Source: Liriodendron chinense (taxonomy: Eukaryota > Streptophyta > Magnoliopsida > Magnoliales > Magnoliaceae). Taken from it: a stretch of 64,000 bases of DNA. The stretch is from the NCBI GenBank assembly GCA_003013855.2, contig ML058507.1, forward strand, positions 4,898,001-4,962,000, read 5' to 3'. This document shows, piece by piece, positions 1-11,348 of this stretch. How positions within the stretch are numbered: position 1 is the first letter of the stretch; every line of letters begins with the position of its first letter. The notes under the pieces were generated by a model. The model saw nothing but the letters and a program-made list of their open reading frames with translations, did no database searches and had not been told where the DNA came from. The position numbers and the translations under genes are program-made.

Positions 1-1269
1 TATTGTCCACAAGACCGTTGCATGCAATCGAAATGTCCGTTCTGCAAATGTATCATACGTCTAGACACCTTGACTCCACAACTCGTTTAACTCATCTTCT
101 AACGGTTGCAAATACACATCAATTTCATTCTTCGATGACCTGGGTCCAGGAATAAGCAATGACATCATGAAAAATGACTCCTTCATACACGACCAAGGAG
201 GTAAATTATAGGGCATAAGTATCACTGGCCACATACTGTACAAGCTACTCATATTACCAAATGGATTAGAACCATCACTTGCAAGACCTAGTCGGACATT
301 GCGAGAATCCTTTGCAAACCAGTCATATTGCTTGTCAAAATTTTGCCAGGCTTCAGAGTTAGTAGGGTGCCTCAATGTATTATCATCATGAACCCGTTTC
401 TCCTTATGTCACCTCATATCTTCAGCCATCTTACTCGACGTAAACAATCTTTGCAATCTGAGTTCCAATGCAAAGTACCTTAACACCTTTTGCGAAATTT
501 TCTTACACTTACATTCGTCATACTTCCACCTAGACTCTCCATATTCTGGACACTCTTCAACATTTTCATATTCTTTCCAATACAATACACAATCATTTAT
601 ACATGTATGTATGAGGATGTAACCAAGGCCGAAGTCTCGCATTAAGGATTTTGCCTCGTAATGAGACTTAGGTAATGTCTCACCATCCGATAATACTTCT
701 TTCAACAAGTTAAGTAACATATCGAACGATTTGTTACTCCAACAATTTATTGTCTTCAAATGAAGTAACCTTGTAAGGAAATTCAACTTGTAGAAGTTCC
801 CACACCTCGGATAGAGTGGACGTTGCGCATCCCTCAACAATCTACTAAACTTTTTTTATTCTACATCACCCATATGAGGAATATTCTAGCTACTACTTGT
901 CACTGCAATATCAGTATCCGCAATTGTTCCCCTTAACACATCCCCTATGATATCTTGCATTTCGTCAACGTCTTCATCCTCATCATCCAGCACAATTGGG
1001 TCAGTAAGGACTTCAGTGGCCTCAACTCTTTGGTGAAAGTCTTCACCATGATGGATCCACCAAGTGTAACCCTGGTCAATTCCAACTATGAACAAATCGT
1101 CTTCTACTTTGTCTAAAGTCTTGTGAACCATGTTCTTGCATTTTCGGCATGGACACCTAATCCTATTACCTGAATCTGCCCGATATTGCGCAAATTCCAT
1201 GAACTCTTTAACACCTTATTTATACTCTAGGCCAAACCTATTCTTTGCTTGCATCCAACTCTTATTCAT
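1..1269 (-). pseudogene. CACTA (En/Spm) TNP2-type transposase, decayed, truncated by window edge
   Basis: A single minus-strand frame from an ATG at 1267-1269 to the left edge encodes the two N-terminal parts of a CACTA transposase. First comes the transposase-associated region (CPCRKC, then WWIHHGE, about 1200-1040). An acidic linker follows, then the TNP2 region (PLYPRCGNFYKLNFL, WSNKSFDMLL, GLGYILIHTCINDCVLYWKE, HPTNSEAWQNFDKQYDWFA), ending at TFAERTFRLHATVLWTI. The frame never shifts over 1.27 kb but has five in-frame stops, at 1216-1218, 886-888, 856-858, 409-411 and 61-63. The third and fifth lie at otherwise well conserved places, so these are nonsense mutations rather than introns. 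In intact elements this protein binds and cuts the element ends. Here it must be dead. The rest of the protein lies left of the window. Confidence 0.9.
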
Positions 1270-1287
1270 GTCTACAATGCAAAGATT

Positions 1288-3890
1288 AGAGTGAGTTTAC
1301 GTTTAGGTTAAGTGAATTGAGTTTAAGTTTAGATTTAGGAATTCAGGTTTGGGATCGGGTTTAGGTTTAAGTTTTCAAGTTTAGGTTTAGGTTAGGTGAA
1401 TTGAGTTAGGAATAGGTGTACGTTTAGGTTAAGTGAATTGAGTTTGGGTTTAAGTTTAGGCCTAGGTTTAGGAATTCGGGTTTAGGTTTAGGTTAGGGTT
1501 GTAGGTTTAGAATTAGGTGTAGGTTTAGATTAGGTGAATTGAGTTTAGGTTTAGGTTTAGGAAATCGGGTTCGGGTTTGGGTTTGGGATCGGGTTTAGGT
1601 TTAGGATTTCAAGTTTAGGTTTAGGTTTAGGTTAGGGTTGTAGGTTTAGGATTAGGTGTAGGTTTAGGTTAGGTGAATTGAGTTTAGGTTTAGGTTTAGG
1701 AATTCGAGTTCGGGTTCGGGTTTAGGTTTAGGTTTTCAAGTTTAGGTTTAGGTTTATATTAGGTGAATTGAGTTAGGAATAGGTGTAGGTTTCAGTTAAG
1801 TGAATTGAGTTTAAGTTTAGGTTTAGGCCTAGGTTTAGGAATTCGGGTTCGAGTTTGGGTTCGGGATCGGGTTTAGGTTTAGGATTTCGAGTTTAGGTTT
1901 AGGTTTAGGTTAGGGTTGTTAGTTTAGGATTAGGTGTAGGTTTAGGTTAGGTGAATTGCGTTTAGGTTTAGGTTGAGGAAATTGGGTTTGGGTTTGGGTT
2001 CGGGATCAGTTTTAGGTTTAGGATTTTGAGTTTAGGTTTAGGTTTAGGTTGGGGTTATAGGTTTAGGATTAGGTGTAGGTTTAGGTTAGGTGAATTGAGT
2101 TTAGGTTTAGGTTTAGGTTTAGGAACTCGGGTTTGGGTTTGGGTTCGGGATCGATTTTAGGTTTAGGATTTCGAGTTTAGGTTTAGGTTTAGCTTAGGGT
2201 TGTTGGTTTAGGATTAGGTGTATGTTTAGGTTAGGTGAATTGAGTTGAGGTTTACGTTTAGGAAATCGGGTTCGGGTTTAGGTTTAGGTTTTCAAGTTTC
2301 GGTTCAGGTTTAGGTTAGGTGAATTGAGTTAGGAATAGGTGTAGGTTTCGGTTAAGTGAATTGAGTTTAGTTTTAGGTTTAGGCCTACGTTTAGGAATTA
2401 GGGTTCGGGTTTCGGTTCGGTATCGGGTTTTGGTTTAGGATTTCGAGTTTAGGTTTAGGTTAGGGTTGTAGGTTTAGGATTAGTTGTAGGTTTATGTTAG
2501 GTGAATTAAGTTTAGGTTTAGGTTGAGGAAATCGGGTTCGGGTTTGGGTTTGGGATCGGTTTTAGGTTTAAGATTTTGAGTTTAGGTTTCTGTTTAGGCT
2601 AGGGTTGTAGGTTTAGGATTAGGTGTAGGTTTAGGTTAGGTGAATTGAGTTTAGGTTTAGGTTTAGGAATTTGGGTTCGGGTTCGGGTTTGGGATCGGGT
2701 TTAGGCTTAGGATTTCGAGTTTAGGTCTAGGTTTAGGTTAGGGTTGTAGGTTTAGGATTAGGTTTAGGTTTAGGTTAGGTGAATTGAGTTTAGGTTTAGG
2801 TTTAGAAAATCGGGTTCGGGTTTGAGTTCGGGATCAGGTTTAGGTTTAGGATTTCGAGTTTAGGTTTAAGTTTAGGTTAGGGTTGTAGGTTTAAGATTAG
2901 GTGTAGGTTTAGGTTAGGTGAATTAAGTTTAGGTTTAGGTTGAGGAAATCGAGTTCGGGTTTGGGTTCGGGTTCGGGTTCGGTATCAAGTTTAGGTTTAG
3001 GATTTCAAGTTTAGGTTTAGGTTAGGGTTGTAGGTTTAGGTTAGGTGAATTGAGTTTAGGTTTAGGTTTAGGAAATCGGGTTCACGTTTAGGTTCGAGAT
3101 CGGGTTTAGGTTTAGTATTTTGAGTTTAGGTTTATGTTTAGGTTAGGGTTGTAGGTTTAGGATTAGGTGTAGGTTTAGGTTAGGTGAATTGAGTTTAGGT
3201 TTAGGTTTAGGAAATCGGGTTCGGATTTGAGTTCGGGATGAGGTTTAGGTTTCGGATTTCGAGTTTAGGTTTAGGTTTAGGTTAGGGTTGTAGGTTTAGG
3301 ATTAGGTGTAGGTTTAGGTTAGGTGAATTGAGTTTCGGTTTAGGTTGAGGAAATCGAGTTCGGGTTCGGGTTCGGTATCAAGTTTAGGTTTAGGATTTCA
3401 AGTTTAAGTTTAGGTTAGGGTTGTAGGTTTAGGTTAGGTGAATTGAGTTTAGGTTTAGGTTTAGGAAATCGGGTTCAGGTTTAGGTTCGAGATCGGGTTT
3501 AGGTTTAGGATTTTGAGTTTAGGTTTATGTTTAGGTTAGGGTTGTAGGTTTAGGATTAGGTGTAGGTTTAGGTTAGGTGAATTGAGTTTAGGTTTAGGTT
3601 GAAGAAATCGGGTTTGGGAAATCGGGTTCGGGTTTGGGTTCGGGATCGGGTTTAGGTTTAGGATTTCGAGTTTAGGTCTAGGTTTAGGTTAGGGTTATAG
3701 GTTTAGGATTAGGTGTAGGTTTAGGTTAAGTGAATTGAGTATAGGTTTAGGTTTAGGTTTAGAATATCGGGTTCGGGTTCGGGATCAGGTTCAGGTTTTC
3801 GAGTTTAAGTTTAGGTTATTTAGGATTAGGTTTTGGGTTTATGGTTTAGGATTAAGGTTTAAAGCTTAAGGTTTAAGGTTTAGGTCTTGG
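1288..3890. repeat. Degenerate TTTAGG telomere-like array with higher-order structure
   Basis: About 2.6 kb made of TTTAGG, TTAGGG and TTCGGG words on the plus strand. The hexamer runs are punctuated at roughly 130-150 bp intervals by the same landmarks: GGTGAATTGAG, GGAAATCGGGTTCGGG, GGATTTCGAG and GGGTTGTAGG. A longer repeat is also visible: the block around 2940-3190 recurs around 3350-3580, about 410 bp later. The plant telomere unit is TTTAGGG, so this is telomere-like but not a clean telomere tract. It ends in a run of GGTTTAAGG variants near 3890. No gene is visible inside it. Confidence 0.9.
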
Positions 3891-3907
3891 AGACTCAACC
3901 AACTCAC

Positions 3908-4255
3908 GGATAGCTCCGACGCACATCCGAATTTGCTACACACAAACACGGGCCTATCCAAATGGTCAGGCCACCCATATTGCTGTCCATAGGAAATGGA
4001 CAGCTTCATCATGGTCGTAACAGCGGTTCCCGCCTTCCAGGGACCCCCGTTCAACATTTGGATAGCTCCGACGCACATCCGGGTAGCTCTGACGCACATC
4101 CAAGTCTATTAAACCAATTCCAAGCTAATACATAAACATGGGCATGTCCAAATGGCCAGGCCACCCATATTGCTGTCCATAGGAAATGGACAACTTCATC
4201 ATGGTCATAACAGCAGTTCCCACCTTCCAGGGACCCCCGTTTAACATCCGGATAG
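3908..4255. repeat. Two tandem copies of a ~150-195 bp repeat unit
   Basis: Copies at about 3908-4059 and 4060-4255 share GGATAGCTCCGACGCACATC, a middle block (CCAGGCCACCCATATTGCTG, TCCATAGGAAATGGACAGC) and an end with CCTTCCAGGGACCCCCGTT. A third copy continues at 5687-5860 after the solo LTR, so the array had three units before the LTR inserted. Short reading frames here are by-products of the repeat. The origin of the unit was not recognised. Confidence 0.85.
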
Positions 4256-5686
4256 TGTTCGCTCGCCTCAAGTGTAAGGCTGCGATGTAGTAATAAATCT
4301 CGGTAAGACCGAGGTCGATCCACAGGGAAAAAGTAACAGCTTCCTAATTACTCCAGCAACTCAGTTTAATAGAGTAAATTCAAATTCAATGGGATGTTTA
4401 ATTAAAACAGTAACTTAATGAAAAATCAGAGATATAATGTACTAAGGCTTTCAAGGATCCACTTGTAGCAATCCTATGTCAATTCAGTCAATCCAAGTAG
4501 AGAACACAACTAGATTTGAAGTCCTATCTCTCATCTAGTTGGAAAATAAAGCATTCACACACATTCATCCAATTCAAGTTGAACTTCCAAGTTCAAGTCC
4601 ATTCAATCAATGTAGAATTCAAATTCATAGCCTGCGGAGTAACAGCCATGCCTATGGACTATGGCCTGCTCAAGGATTACTATAATTCGAATCTAAACAA
4701 GCAACCTGTGATAATCTCAGAGAATTAAAAGGAATTCATGTCCGGAGCACATAAACTTAGATAAGACATCTCAAACTACCACCTATTGGACTGAAACATA
4801 AGGAAAATCAAACTTTGAATTGAAGAAAAATACTTGCATCAGACTGAAATTAACATAGAACTGGCTACAAGCTTCACCTCTCAGCCTTAGCTGAGAGGTT
4901 TTAGCCGAGCATAGTCATGCTACAACTAAAAACTCAAAAATAAAGCATAAAACTAGAAAAACCCGAAAATAGATGTTGCAGACGCTCCACAGTCGCCTTC
5001 AGCCTCCAAACTCACGTTCCTTCTCTTCTCTGATACCTTAGGGAGAGCCCCTAGGTGGCCTTTTATAGCAACAATCCTCCCTTGCGTCGGATTCTGCGAA
5101 ATCCTACGCCTTGCGCAGTGAAATTCGGAGTCCTGAATTAGAAAGGATTCTTCTTACGCAGAACCGACCGGTCGTGACCGGTCGGCCTGGCTTTTCAAAT
5201 ACTCCAGAGAGCACAGCCGACCGGTCATGACCGGTCGGTGTGGACTGTCCATTGTTCCAGCGTGCATGCCCGACCGGTCATGACCGGTCGGGCTGTTTTA
5301 TCCTTCATCCAGTGCCTATGGCCGACCGGTCATGACCGGTCGGCCCCAATGCAATGTGGCCAGCCTTCATTCAGTGTTCATGGCCGACCGGTCATGACCG
5401 GTCGGCCTCTCTTCTACTTGATTCCTTTGATGTGGCTGACCGGTCGGACGACCGGTCAGCCTTGTATTTCTTCATCTTCTTTTCTCTCTCTTTCTTCTTC
5501 TTTCCTTGATCCATCTCAGGACTTCCTCCAATGTCTTCAAATATATTCTTTTGGCTTCAATTTGATGAAATCCACTCTCATCCCTACAATCACAGAAACA
5601 TGTGTTAGGTGGGCCTTTAAACCATGAAAATCATGCAAACTATGTAGTGTAATGGGCAATGCAATGTATAAATTGGAGGTTCAACA
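4256..5686 (-). mobile_element. Solo LTR, 1431 bp, TSD GATAG
   Basis: The segment starts TGTTCG and ends CAACA. It is flanked by identical 5 bp duplications GATAG (4251-4255 and 5687-5691), and the flanks join into a continuous copy of the local repeat unit. These are the marks of one LTR left by recombination between two LTRs. Near its left end it has CCGAGGTCGATCCACAGGG, a motif also found at the matching end of the Athila LTR at 6322-9804. Both also share a GCTTCACC...AGCCTTAGCT block (4873 and 7210). The shared motifs suggest minus orientation and an Athila-like gypsy family. No coding region is present. Confidence 0.88.
5164..5460. repeat. Array of six spaced palindromes with ACCGGT cores
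   Basis: Inside the solo LTR, six near-perfect palindromes occur at 5164, 5218, 5270, 5322, 5384 and 5435. The first five have arms CCGACCGGTC and GACCGGTCGG around a 2 bp centre. The last is a variant with GCTGACCGGTC arms. Spacing is 51-62 bp and the spacer sequence is only loosely conserved, so the palindrome seems to be the part kept constant. Confidence 0.9.
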
Positions 5687-5860
5687 GATAGCTCCGACGC
5701 ACATCCGGGTCTGTTCCATCAATTCCGAGCTAATACACGTACACGAGCCTGTCTAAATGGCCAAGCCACCCATATTGTTGTCCATAGGAAATGGACAGCT
5801 TCATCATGGTCATAACAGCGGTTCCCACCTTCCAGGGACCCTCGCTCAACATCCGTTTAA
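5687..5860. repeat. Third copy of the 3908-4255 repeat unit
   Basis: Resumes at GATAGCTCCGACGCACATCC directly after the solo LTR and ends with CCTTCCAGGGACCCTCGCTC. It is collinear with the units at 3908 and 4060. Confidence 0.85.
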
Positions 5861-6321
5861 ATCAATCACTCTTAATCACAAGTATCATATTCATCATCTA
5901 ATTTGCTACTAAATGATAATATAATACAATCAGTCTCCCATCCAAGGATAGATAAATTGAAATGCTTTCATTATTTTCATTTAAATGCACAAGCCTAAAT
6001 TTCGGTAACATCTCCCCCTATCTCTCCAGATATATTTATCTTACACTTAATTTCCACTTCAAGTATCCACACATTGTGTAGATTATTGACAATGAAAATA
6101 AACATAAGAAACATATCTAGAGAGAATAGGGGAGATGGAGCATGAAACTAATAACAGAGCATGTAAATGACAAACAACGAAAACATTCCAATCTATCCAT
6201 CCTTGGACTGTCCAACAGGACAATTTGAAAGATTTATATACCTCCAAAACACACTTTATTTATGTTCGACAATATAGAAATCTCCAAATGGGCTAACTGA
6301 TTGTTGCTACAATCCAAAGAT
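5861..6321. other. AT-rich spacer without recognisable gene
   Basis: The segment is AT-rich, contains CATCTCCCCCTATCTCTCC, and has no reading frame or repeat that I can assign. It forms the left flank of the Athila element. Confidence 0.5.
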
Positions 6322-6680
6322 TGTACACCCAAATGCAGGTAGCAAAGTATTAAAATACTCGGTATGACCGAGGTCGATCCACAGGGATTGGGGTTAAGAA
6401 CACTTAGAGGAATTAGTTTAGGTAGGAGAGATAAAATCTGAATTATCCACGAGAGTGGAGCAAGTTGTGTGTGGTGAAAGACAAAAATAGAAAAGGCTAA
6501 AGCATCAGGGATTCACCTTTAATTCATTCACAAGATTTGATTTATTGGTCCAACTATAACTCAATTGGAATTGAATAAAGATTCATTCCAATCGAAAAAT
6601 GAAATAGTTAAACCATTTGCATATTTCATAAAAGATGGTGATCTGAACCGATTGATTTGACCATGAAGCACTCGTTAGTT

Positions 6681-7095
6681 GATCGCAGGGAATTCCAAGC
6701 ATCCACTGTGCCTGGAGTCGACAATGGATCAAGGAACTGTACAGATCAACAACTTTACCAACAAGTCAACCGATAAGATCACAATTCATACGATCAAATG
6801 CATACTTACAAGATAGGAGGCTTTGATTGACCAATCCAACCGTTAAGATCTCGTCTATCGATCGCAGGGAATCCAAAGCATCCAATGTACCCGGAGTCTA
6901 CAATGGATCAAGGAATTTTACAGATCGATGACTTTACCTGCACTAGCTCGATGACCGTAGGGAATCCAAAGCATCCAACGTGCCCGGAGTCGACGATGGA
7001 TCAAGGGACTTTATCAATCATGAACTAGTTAATTGGTGTGCAAGGGATCCCAAGCATCCAACGTGCCCGGAGTCGACGATGGATCAAGGGGCTTA
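6681..7095. repeat. Four spaced copies of a ~55 bp unit in the Athila LTR
   Basis: Copies near 6681, 6860, 6953 and 7040 read GCAGGGAATCCAAAGCATCC, then CGTGCCCGGAGTCGACGATG and GATCAAGG. The last two are closest to each other. The spacers differ in length and sequence. Confidence 0.85.
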
Positions 7096-7659
7096 CATAA
7101 CAATAGCGTTTGCCGATGTGGATAACCGAACCAATCAACCAAAGAGAACTCCAACATTCACACACCATTGTTGAACCAAAAGAACCAAATCTTGCAAATT
7201 TCTTCAAAGGCTTCACCCCTAGCCTTAGCTAGAGGTTTAGCCAACCATGCTACAATGGAAGACTAAAACTCACTAAGAAAGAAAATTCTATACCACTCTA
7301 TACTACAAATGAAAGAAGAGAGAACTATTGGATGGCATTTGAGGAGTGGGATCATGAGAATGAGAAGGGATTGCCTCCTTTTATAGACTTTCAAGAGGCT
7401 CTCAAGCCTCCTCCCAATCCTAGGTGGCACTCCAAACCCAAAGCAGATTTTTATTTAGGTTCGGGAATGGAGTTAGGCTTGGAGTGCCCAAAGCAAACTT
7501 TTCCTTTAGGATTGGGCTTGGAGTTAAGCTTGGAATGACATGTGGCAAAAAAGTACTCCAAGCCTAGGTGGCACTCCAAACCCAAAGAAGATTTTTTTTT
7601 TGGTTTGGGAATGGAGTGAGGCTTGGATGATGAGGTGGCATTCCAAGCCTTACACGTGT

Positions 7660-7725
7660 TGGGAAGAGAGCTAGAGAGAGAGAGAGCTAGAGAGAGAGGG
7701 AGGGAGAGAGAGGGAGAGAGAGAGC
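7660..7725. repeat. (GA)n microsatellite
   Basis: Nearly pure GAGA tract with a few CTAGAGAG interruptions inside the Athila LTR. Confidence 0.9.
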
Positions 7726-7779
7726 TCCTCTCTTGCACGCCATGTGATGGTGAGAAGGATCAAGGCCAACTCTAGCTGT

Positions 7780-9560
7780 TGGATCTGAATGGACGGCTGA
7801 GAGGATTTGCTGGCTATTGGAGATCAGATGGAAGGATGTCCTCTGCTAGATGCTGATGAACGGCCCTCATCTGATGCACGCGCAAGGTGTGGGGACGCTG
7901 GTAGAGATGGGTGTGCTCATCAGGTGAAGGAGTAGTGGGGTCCACAGTGCTGGACGGTCTTGCTGGATGGTGAAATGGAGAAAGCTGTCCATTGATGGAC
8001 ATTTATCAGCTCCACAAGTGAAGACTCTGGCCATTGCTTGCTGTCTGGCCGTTCAGACGCAGCACATGTGTGCTGATGATGGATGGCTGATAGATGATGC
8101 AGCTGGACGGTGGGCTTGCTACACGTGCGACAGGCTGCTGAAGGTGGGATGCTGGATGAAGGTTGCTGCAGATGGACGGCTAATGTTGGAAGGCGGGGCC
8201 CAGTTCTGGATGTTTGGATGCCAGCACGTGTGGTGGAGAGATCAGATGGACAGGTGTCTGAGGATTGTAGGCCGGTCCACTGATGCTGGCCGTTTGATGA
8301 TGGACGTCCAACAGCTAGATGATCAGCAGCTAGACAGGTGGACTTGCTGCAGCCTTGCTTGGACGGCTGAAGCTCTGCATGTCAGATGAAGGTGAAGCCA
8401 TCTTTGGACGCTGGAGGTCAGATGGACGGACGGCTGATGATTATTGGACGGTCCAATGGCTGGACTGCTGTGATGGACAGACGTGGATGGCTGAGATGCA
8501 GCACTGCTGCTGCACGATGTCCACTTGCTGGTGATGAGCTATCGTTGGGTGATGGGCTGAATCGTGGTGGATGATGAGGATGAGCTTGCACGTTAGAACG
8601 GATGGTGAGATGATCGATTGAGATAGTTTCATCATCTAAACCGTTGAAAGAGATTTGCACGTTGGATCTGAAGGTCACTCAACCCATGGTTGGCCTGAAT
8701 GTCTCGGCTGGGTTGAATGGACGGTTGATGATGCTCTAGATGACGGTGGAGTTGAAGAACCGTTGGATGGCTGGATGTGGACGGTGATGATGATGTTCAG
8801 CTGATGTGATGCACGTGTAAGCTATGCTGGATAGTTGAGTTCCTAAATGGGGCCCACTTGATGGACGGTGAAGGTGCTGGAGTGCACATGTGCAGATGGA
8901 CGGCTTGATTGTTGGAGGGAGTGGACGGTCCATGATCAGCACATGTGCTGAGCTGATGGTGAGGGTGGACGGCTGAGATTGGATGATGATTGGCGGTGGT
9001 GAACGTCCACTGCTGCTTGGAATGGATGGTTGGAGATTAGGCTGCACGTGTGAAGGTGGGGACACTTGTGCTGGACGAACGGCTGATCGTTGGTGTCCAT
9101 TGAGCTGGACGGTGGACATGGTTTCTGGGCCAGCACGTGTGGGAGCTGAGGAAGGTGGACCCGCTGCCCGTTGGAGTGGACAGATGGATGGATGGGCGGT
9201 GAAGATGTGGTCCACCATCTGTTGTAACTGGACGGTGGAGATGATGATCCACTCATGATGGATAATAGACATGGATGGCATGTGGGGTCCACAGCGCTGG
9301 CCACTGTGATGGCAGCTGGATTTGGGACGTCCAAGGTTGGACGGTGGATCTTAAGGGGCTCAACCACCTTGAACTGGATGGGAGTGGATCGAAGTTTGGG
9401 CGGCTGGTGGAGTTGGATTTCCATCATGCTGGCCAGCTGATCGGATGGTTGAGACGTCCTCCACTTGTCACTAGATGCGCGTTTGGTCCCCCATGTAGAC
9501 ATACAATCTTGATCGTCCAAACTTGCACAACCTGGATCTCCAAAATGAGCGGCTGAGATG
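7780..9560. repeat. GGACGG/GATGGA-rich low-complexity block in the Athila LTR
   Basis: About 1.8 kb strongly biased to G and T on the plus strand and built around short words such as TGGACGGCTGA, GATGGACGG, TGCTGGATG and CACGTGT. Long open frames occur on both strands (for example 8936-9643 minus, 181-235 codons), but they encode low-complexity Pro/Ser/His-rich strings with no domain and are by-products of the base bias. It looks like a patchwork grown from short duplications. Confidence 0.75.
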
Positions 9561-9804
9561 CGGTCCACTGTAGCATGAAATTCATCCTTTGACTTTTTCG
9601 GTTCAGTTTCCATTAAGTTTGCCACACACTTGATCTTGATCACATTTTAGGTCCTAAAATGCCCTAATTGGCTCGGATCTTGTCCAACCTCTCCTGATCA
9701 CCTAAACATTGAAAATTCGCCTAATGAGGAATAATTAACCGGAAAATTAATGATAACATTATAAATAATCAGGGTTAATTACACAAAATTAGGTGCTCAT
9801 CACA

Positions 9805-9815
9805 CCCCCCAACCA
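9805..9815 (-). other. Polypurine tract of the Athila element
   Basis: The minus strand reads GGTTGGGGGG immediately before the LTR start TGTGATGAG. In LTR retrotransposons this purine run primes plus-strand DNA synthesis. The preceding GCTCAGGACTAGCAAAATGC resembles the usual context of this tract in plant gypsy elements. Confidence 0.75.
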
Positions 9816-11348
9816 GCATTTTGCTAGTCCTGAGCAAAACATGCGAAAATAATCCAAGGATTTTTCAAAATACTGCACTCAATCTTATCCTCGACAGTTT
9901 TCATCAATCGAAATCATCTCGAGACTTCCTCTTATTTCCTAATAAAACAAAAATAAAGAGAAGAAAAGGTTCAATGTATTTATGTGATCTTCAAGTTATC
10001 TAAATAGTAGAGTTTCCAAGGCATATAGTTTTGAAAATATTTAAATCTAGATTCTAGTCACTTAGTAAACAACATAATCGAGTTCGAAGCATTAATTATT
10101 CAATAGAAACATTCTAAACATTGAGTTTCATGGTGTATGGTGAAATCTAGCCTTAACACAACTAGGGGTTCAGTCTTCTACTTTCATATTAACGCTGATG
10201 ATTGAAGAGAATGGTCAGATCAACCAAGTCACTGATTCCGAACCTTGCTACTGTTCTTTTCAATATTTTTTTCAACTTTTGATCTTTTTTTTATTATTAT
10301 TTATTCGATAACCGATAGCCGAAGACTCCAAAAGGCTCACTTCGTACTATGGTAGTGTTTTGTAATGGTAACGACAATGGATGAAAATCCTTGCCCCAAA
10401 TTACGATGAATATTCTCTCTTTTTTTTTCTTTTTTTCTTTTTTTATTTTTTGAACAAAGTAGACAAGTATCTCTAGGCTTGGTTCTTATCACTCTCAACA
10501 ATCATCAAGTCAACATTATAGTATCAACTCAAATCCTTGCAGTGTAAGCTAGATTGTGAACTGTGAAAATTCATGACTCAATCAATGTTTATCATTTTCT
10601 AATGGAAAATTAATGGAAAGAACTCAATTTTGAAATTTATTGAAGTAACTAAACTCTTTAACATTCTCATTTTATTCTACTATTCAAATTATTTCAAAAT
10701 CACATAAATTCATAGGATTTTTTTTTTAAGGCTAAAGAAATAATAATTTATAGTCAATACAACCACATAATTTCCTGTTCCTTTTGTGCAATGCACATAG
10801 ACCACGTATCATCCGATAAACTCCTTCGGCCACAAGATAAGCCACATCATCACATTTTCCATGATCAATTCAGTTTGGGGTCTTATACTGCTCATAATAC
10901 CATGAGAGTGTGCTTCACCTCCCAGCTGCCTTAATCCCCTTCATGATTTCTGAGAACAGGGAATATCTGTCGGTTTCAACAGCGATTTCCAACTAAGGTC
11001 CTCTATCACGGTGCGTTCAACACGAACAGGATGTTTCCCATAAAACCTTTTTTTTTATGACCTAAAATAGCAAAGAGATAGGAAAAATAGCAAGGAGATA
11101 GATAATTAGAAAGATTTTTCACAGGAATTCCACACCCTCCAACCTAAATGTAACATTGTCCTCAATGTTGAAAAATGAATGCATAGACAAATGCAACATG
11201 AGAGCAAAATGGTAAAGAATAGAGGGTAAAGAGTACCTGAGAGGATGAATACTTGTAAGCGCTGAAATTTTCCAAGTTGCCAAAACAAAATACAAGAAAC
11301 AAACTAACCTACTAGTATATAAAAGGGGATCTCCATCAGACTAGGAGA
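9816..11348 (-). mobile_element. Athila 3' internal region, non-coding
   Basis: Lies between pol and the polypurine tract. In Athila elements this space can hold an env-like frame. Here only AT-rich sequence with T-runs and short frames is seen, and no protein was recognised. Confidence 0.55.

Larger units (their letters stand above)
6322..9804 (-). mobile_element. 3' LTR of an Athila-type Ty3/gypsy element (~3.5 kb)
   Basis: On the minus strand the LTR begins TGTGATGAGCACC at 9804, directly after a polypurine tract, and ends GGGTGTACA at 6322. The TGT...ACA ends agree with LTR rules. Close to its 3' end it has CCCTGTGGATCGACCTCGG, also seen in the neighbouring solo LTR. At about 3.48 kb it is long for an LTR, mainly because of internal repeats (6681-7095 and 7780-9560). 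The left border rests on motif position and terminal dinucleotides; no TSD can be checked because the 5' end of the element is missing. Confidence 0.72.

Noticed and set aside
1288..3890. CRISPR-like or true telomere interpretation of the TTTAGG array
   Set aside because: No constant repeat/unique spacer structure; the unit is degenerate and not the plant TTTAGGG, so neither CRISPR nor a functional telomere.
3866..4323. Two overlapping minus-strand frames of 77 and 90 codons
   Set aside because: They are translations of a tandem repeat unit and do not keep a frame between units.
5164..5460. Palindrome array as CRISPR or integron-like array
   Set aside because: It lies inside a plant solo LTR with a perfect TSD, and spacers are loosely related to one another.
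8936..9643. 235-codon frame and overlapping frames on both strands
   Set aside because: Open because of G/T-rich low-complexity DNA in an LTR; products are Pro/Ser/His strings without domains.
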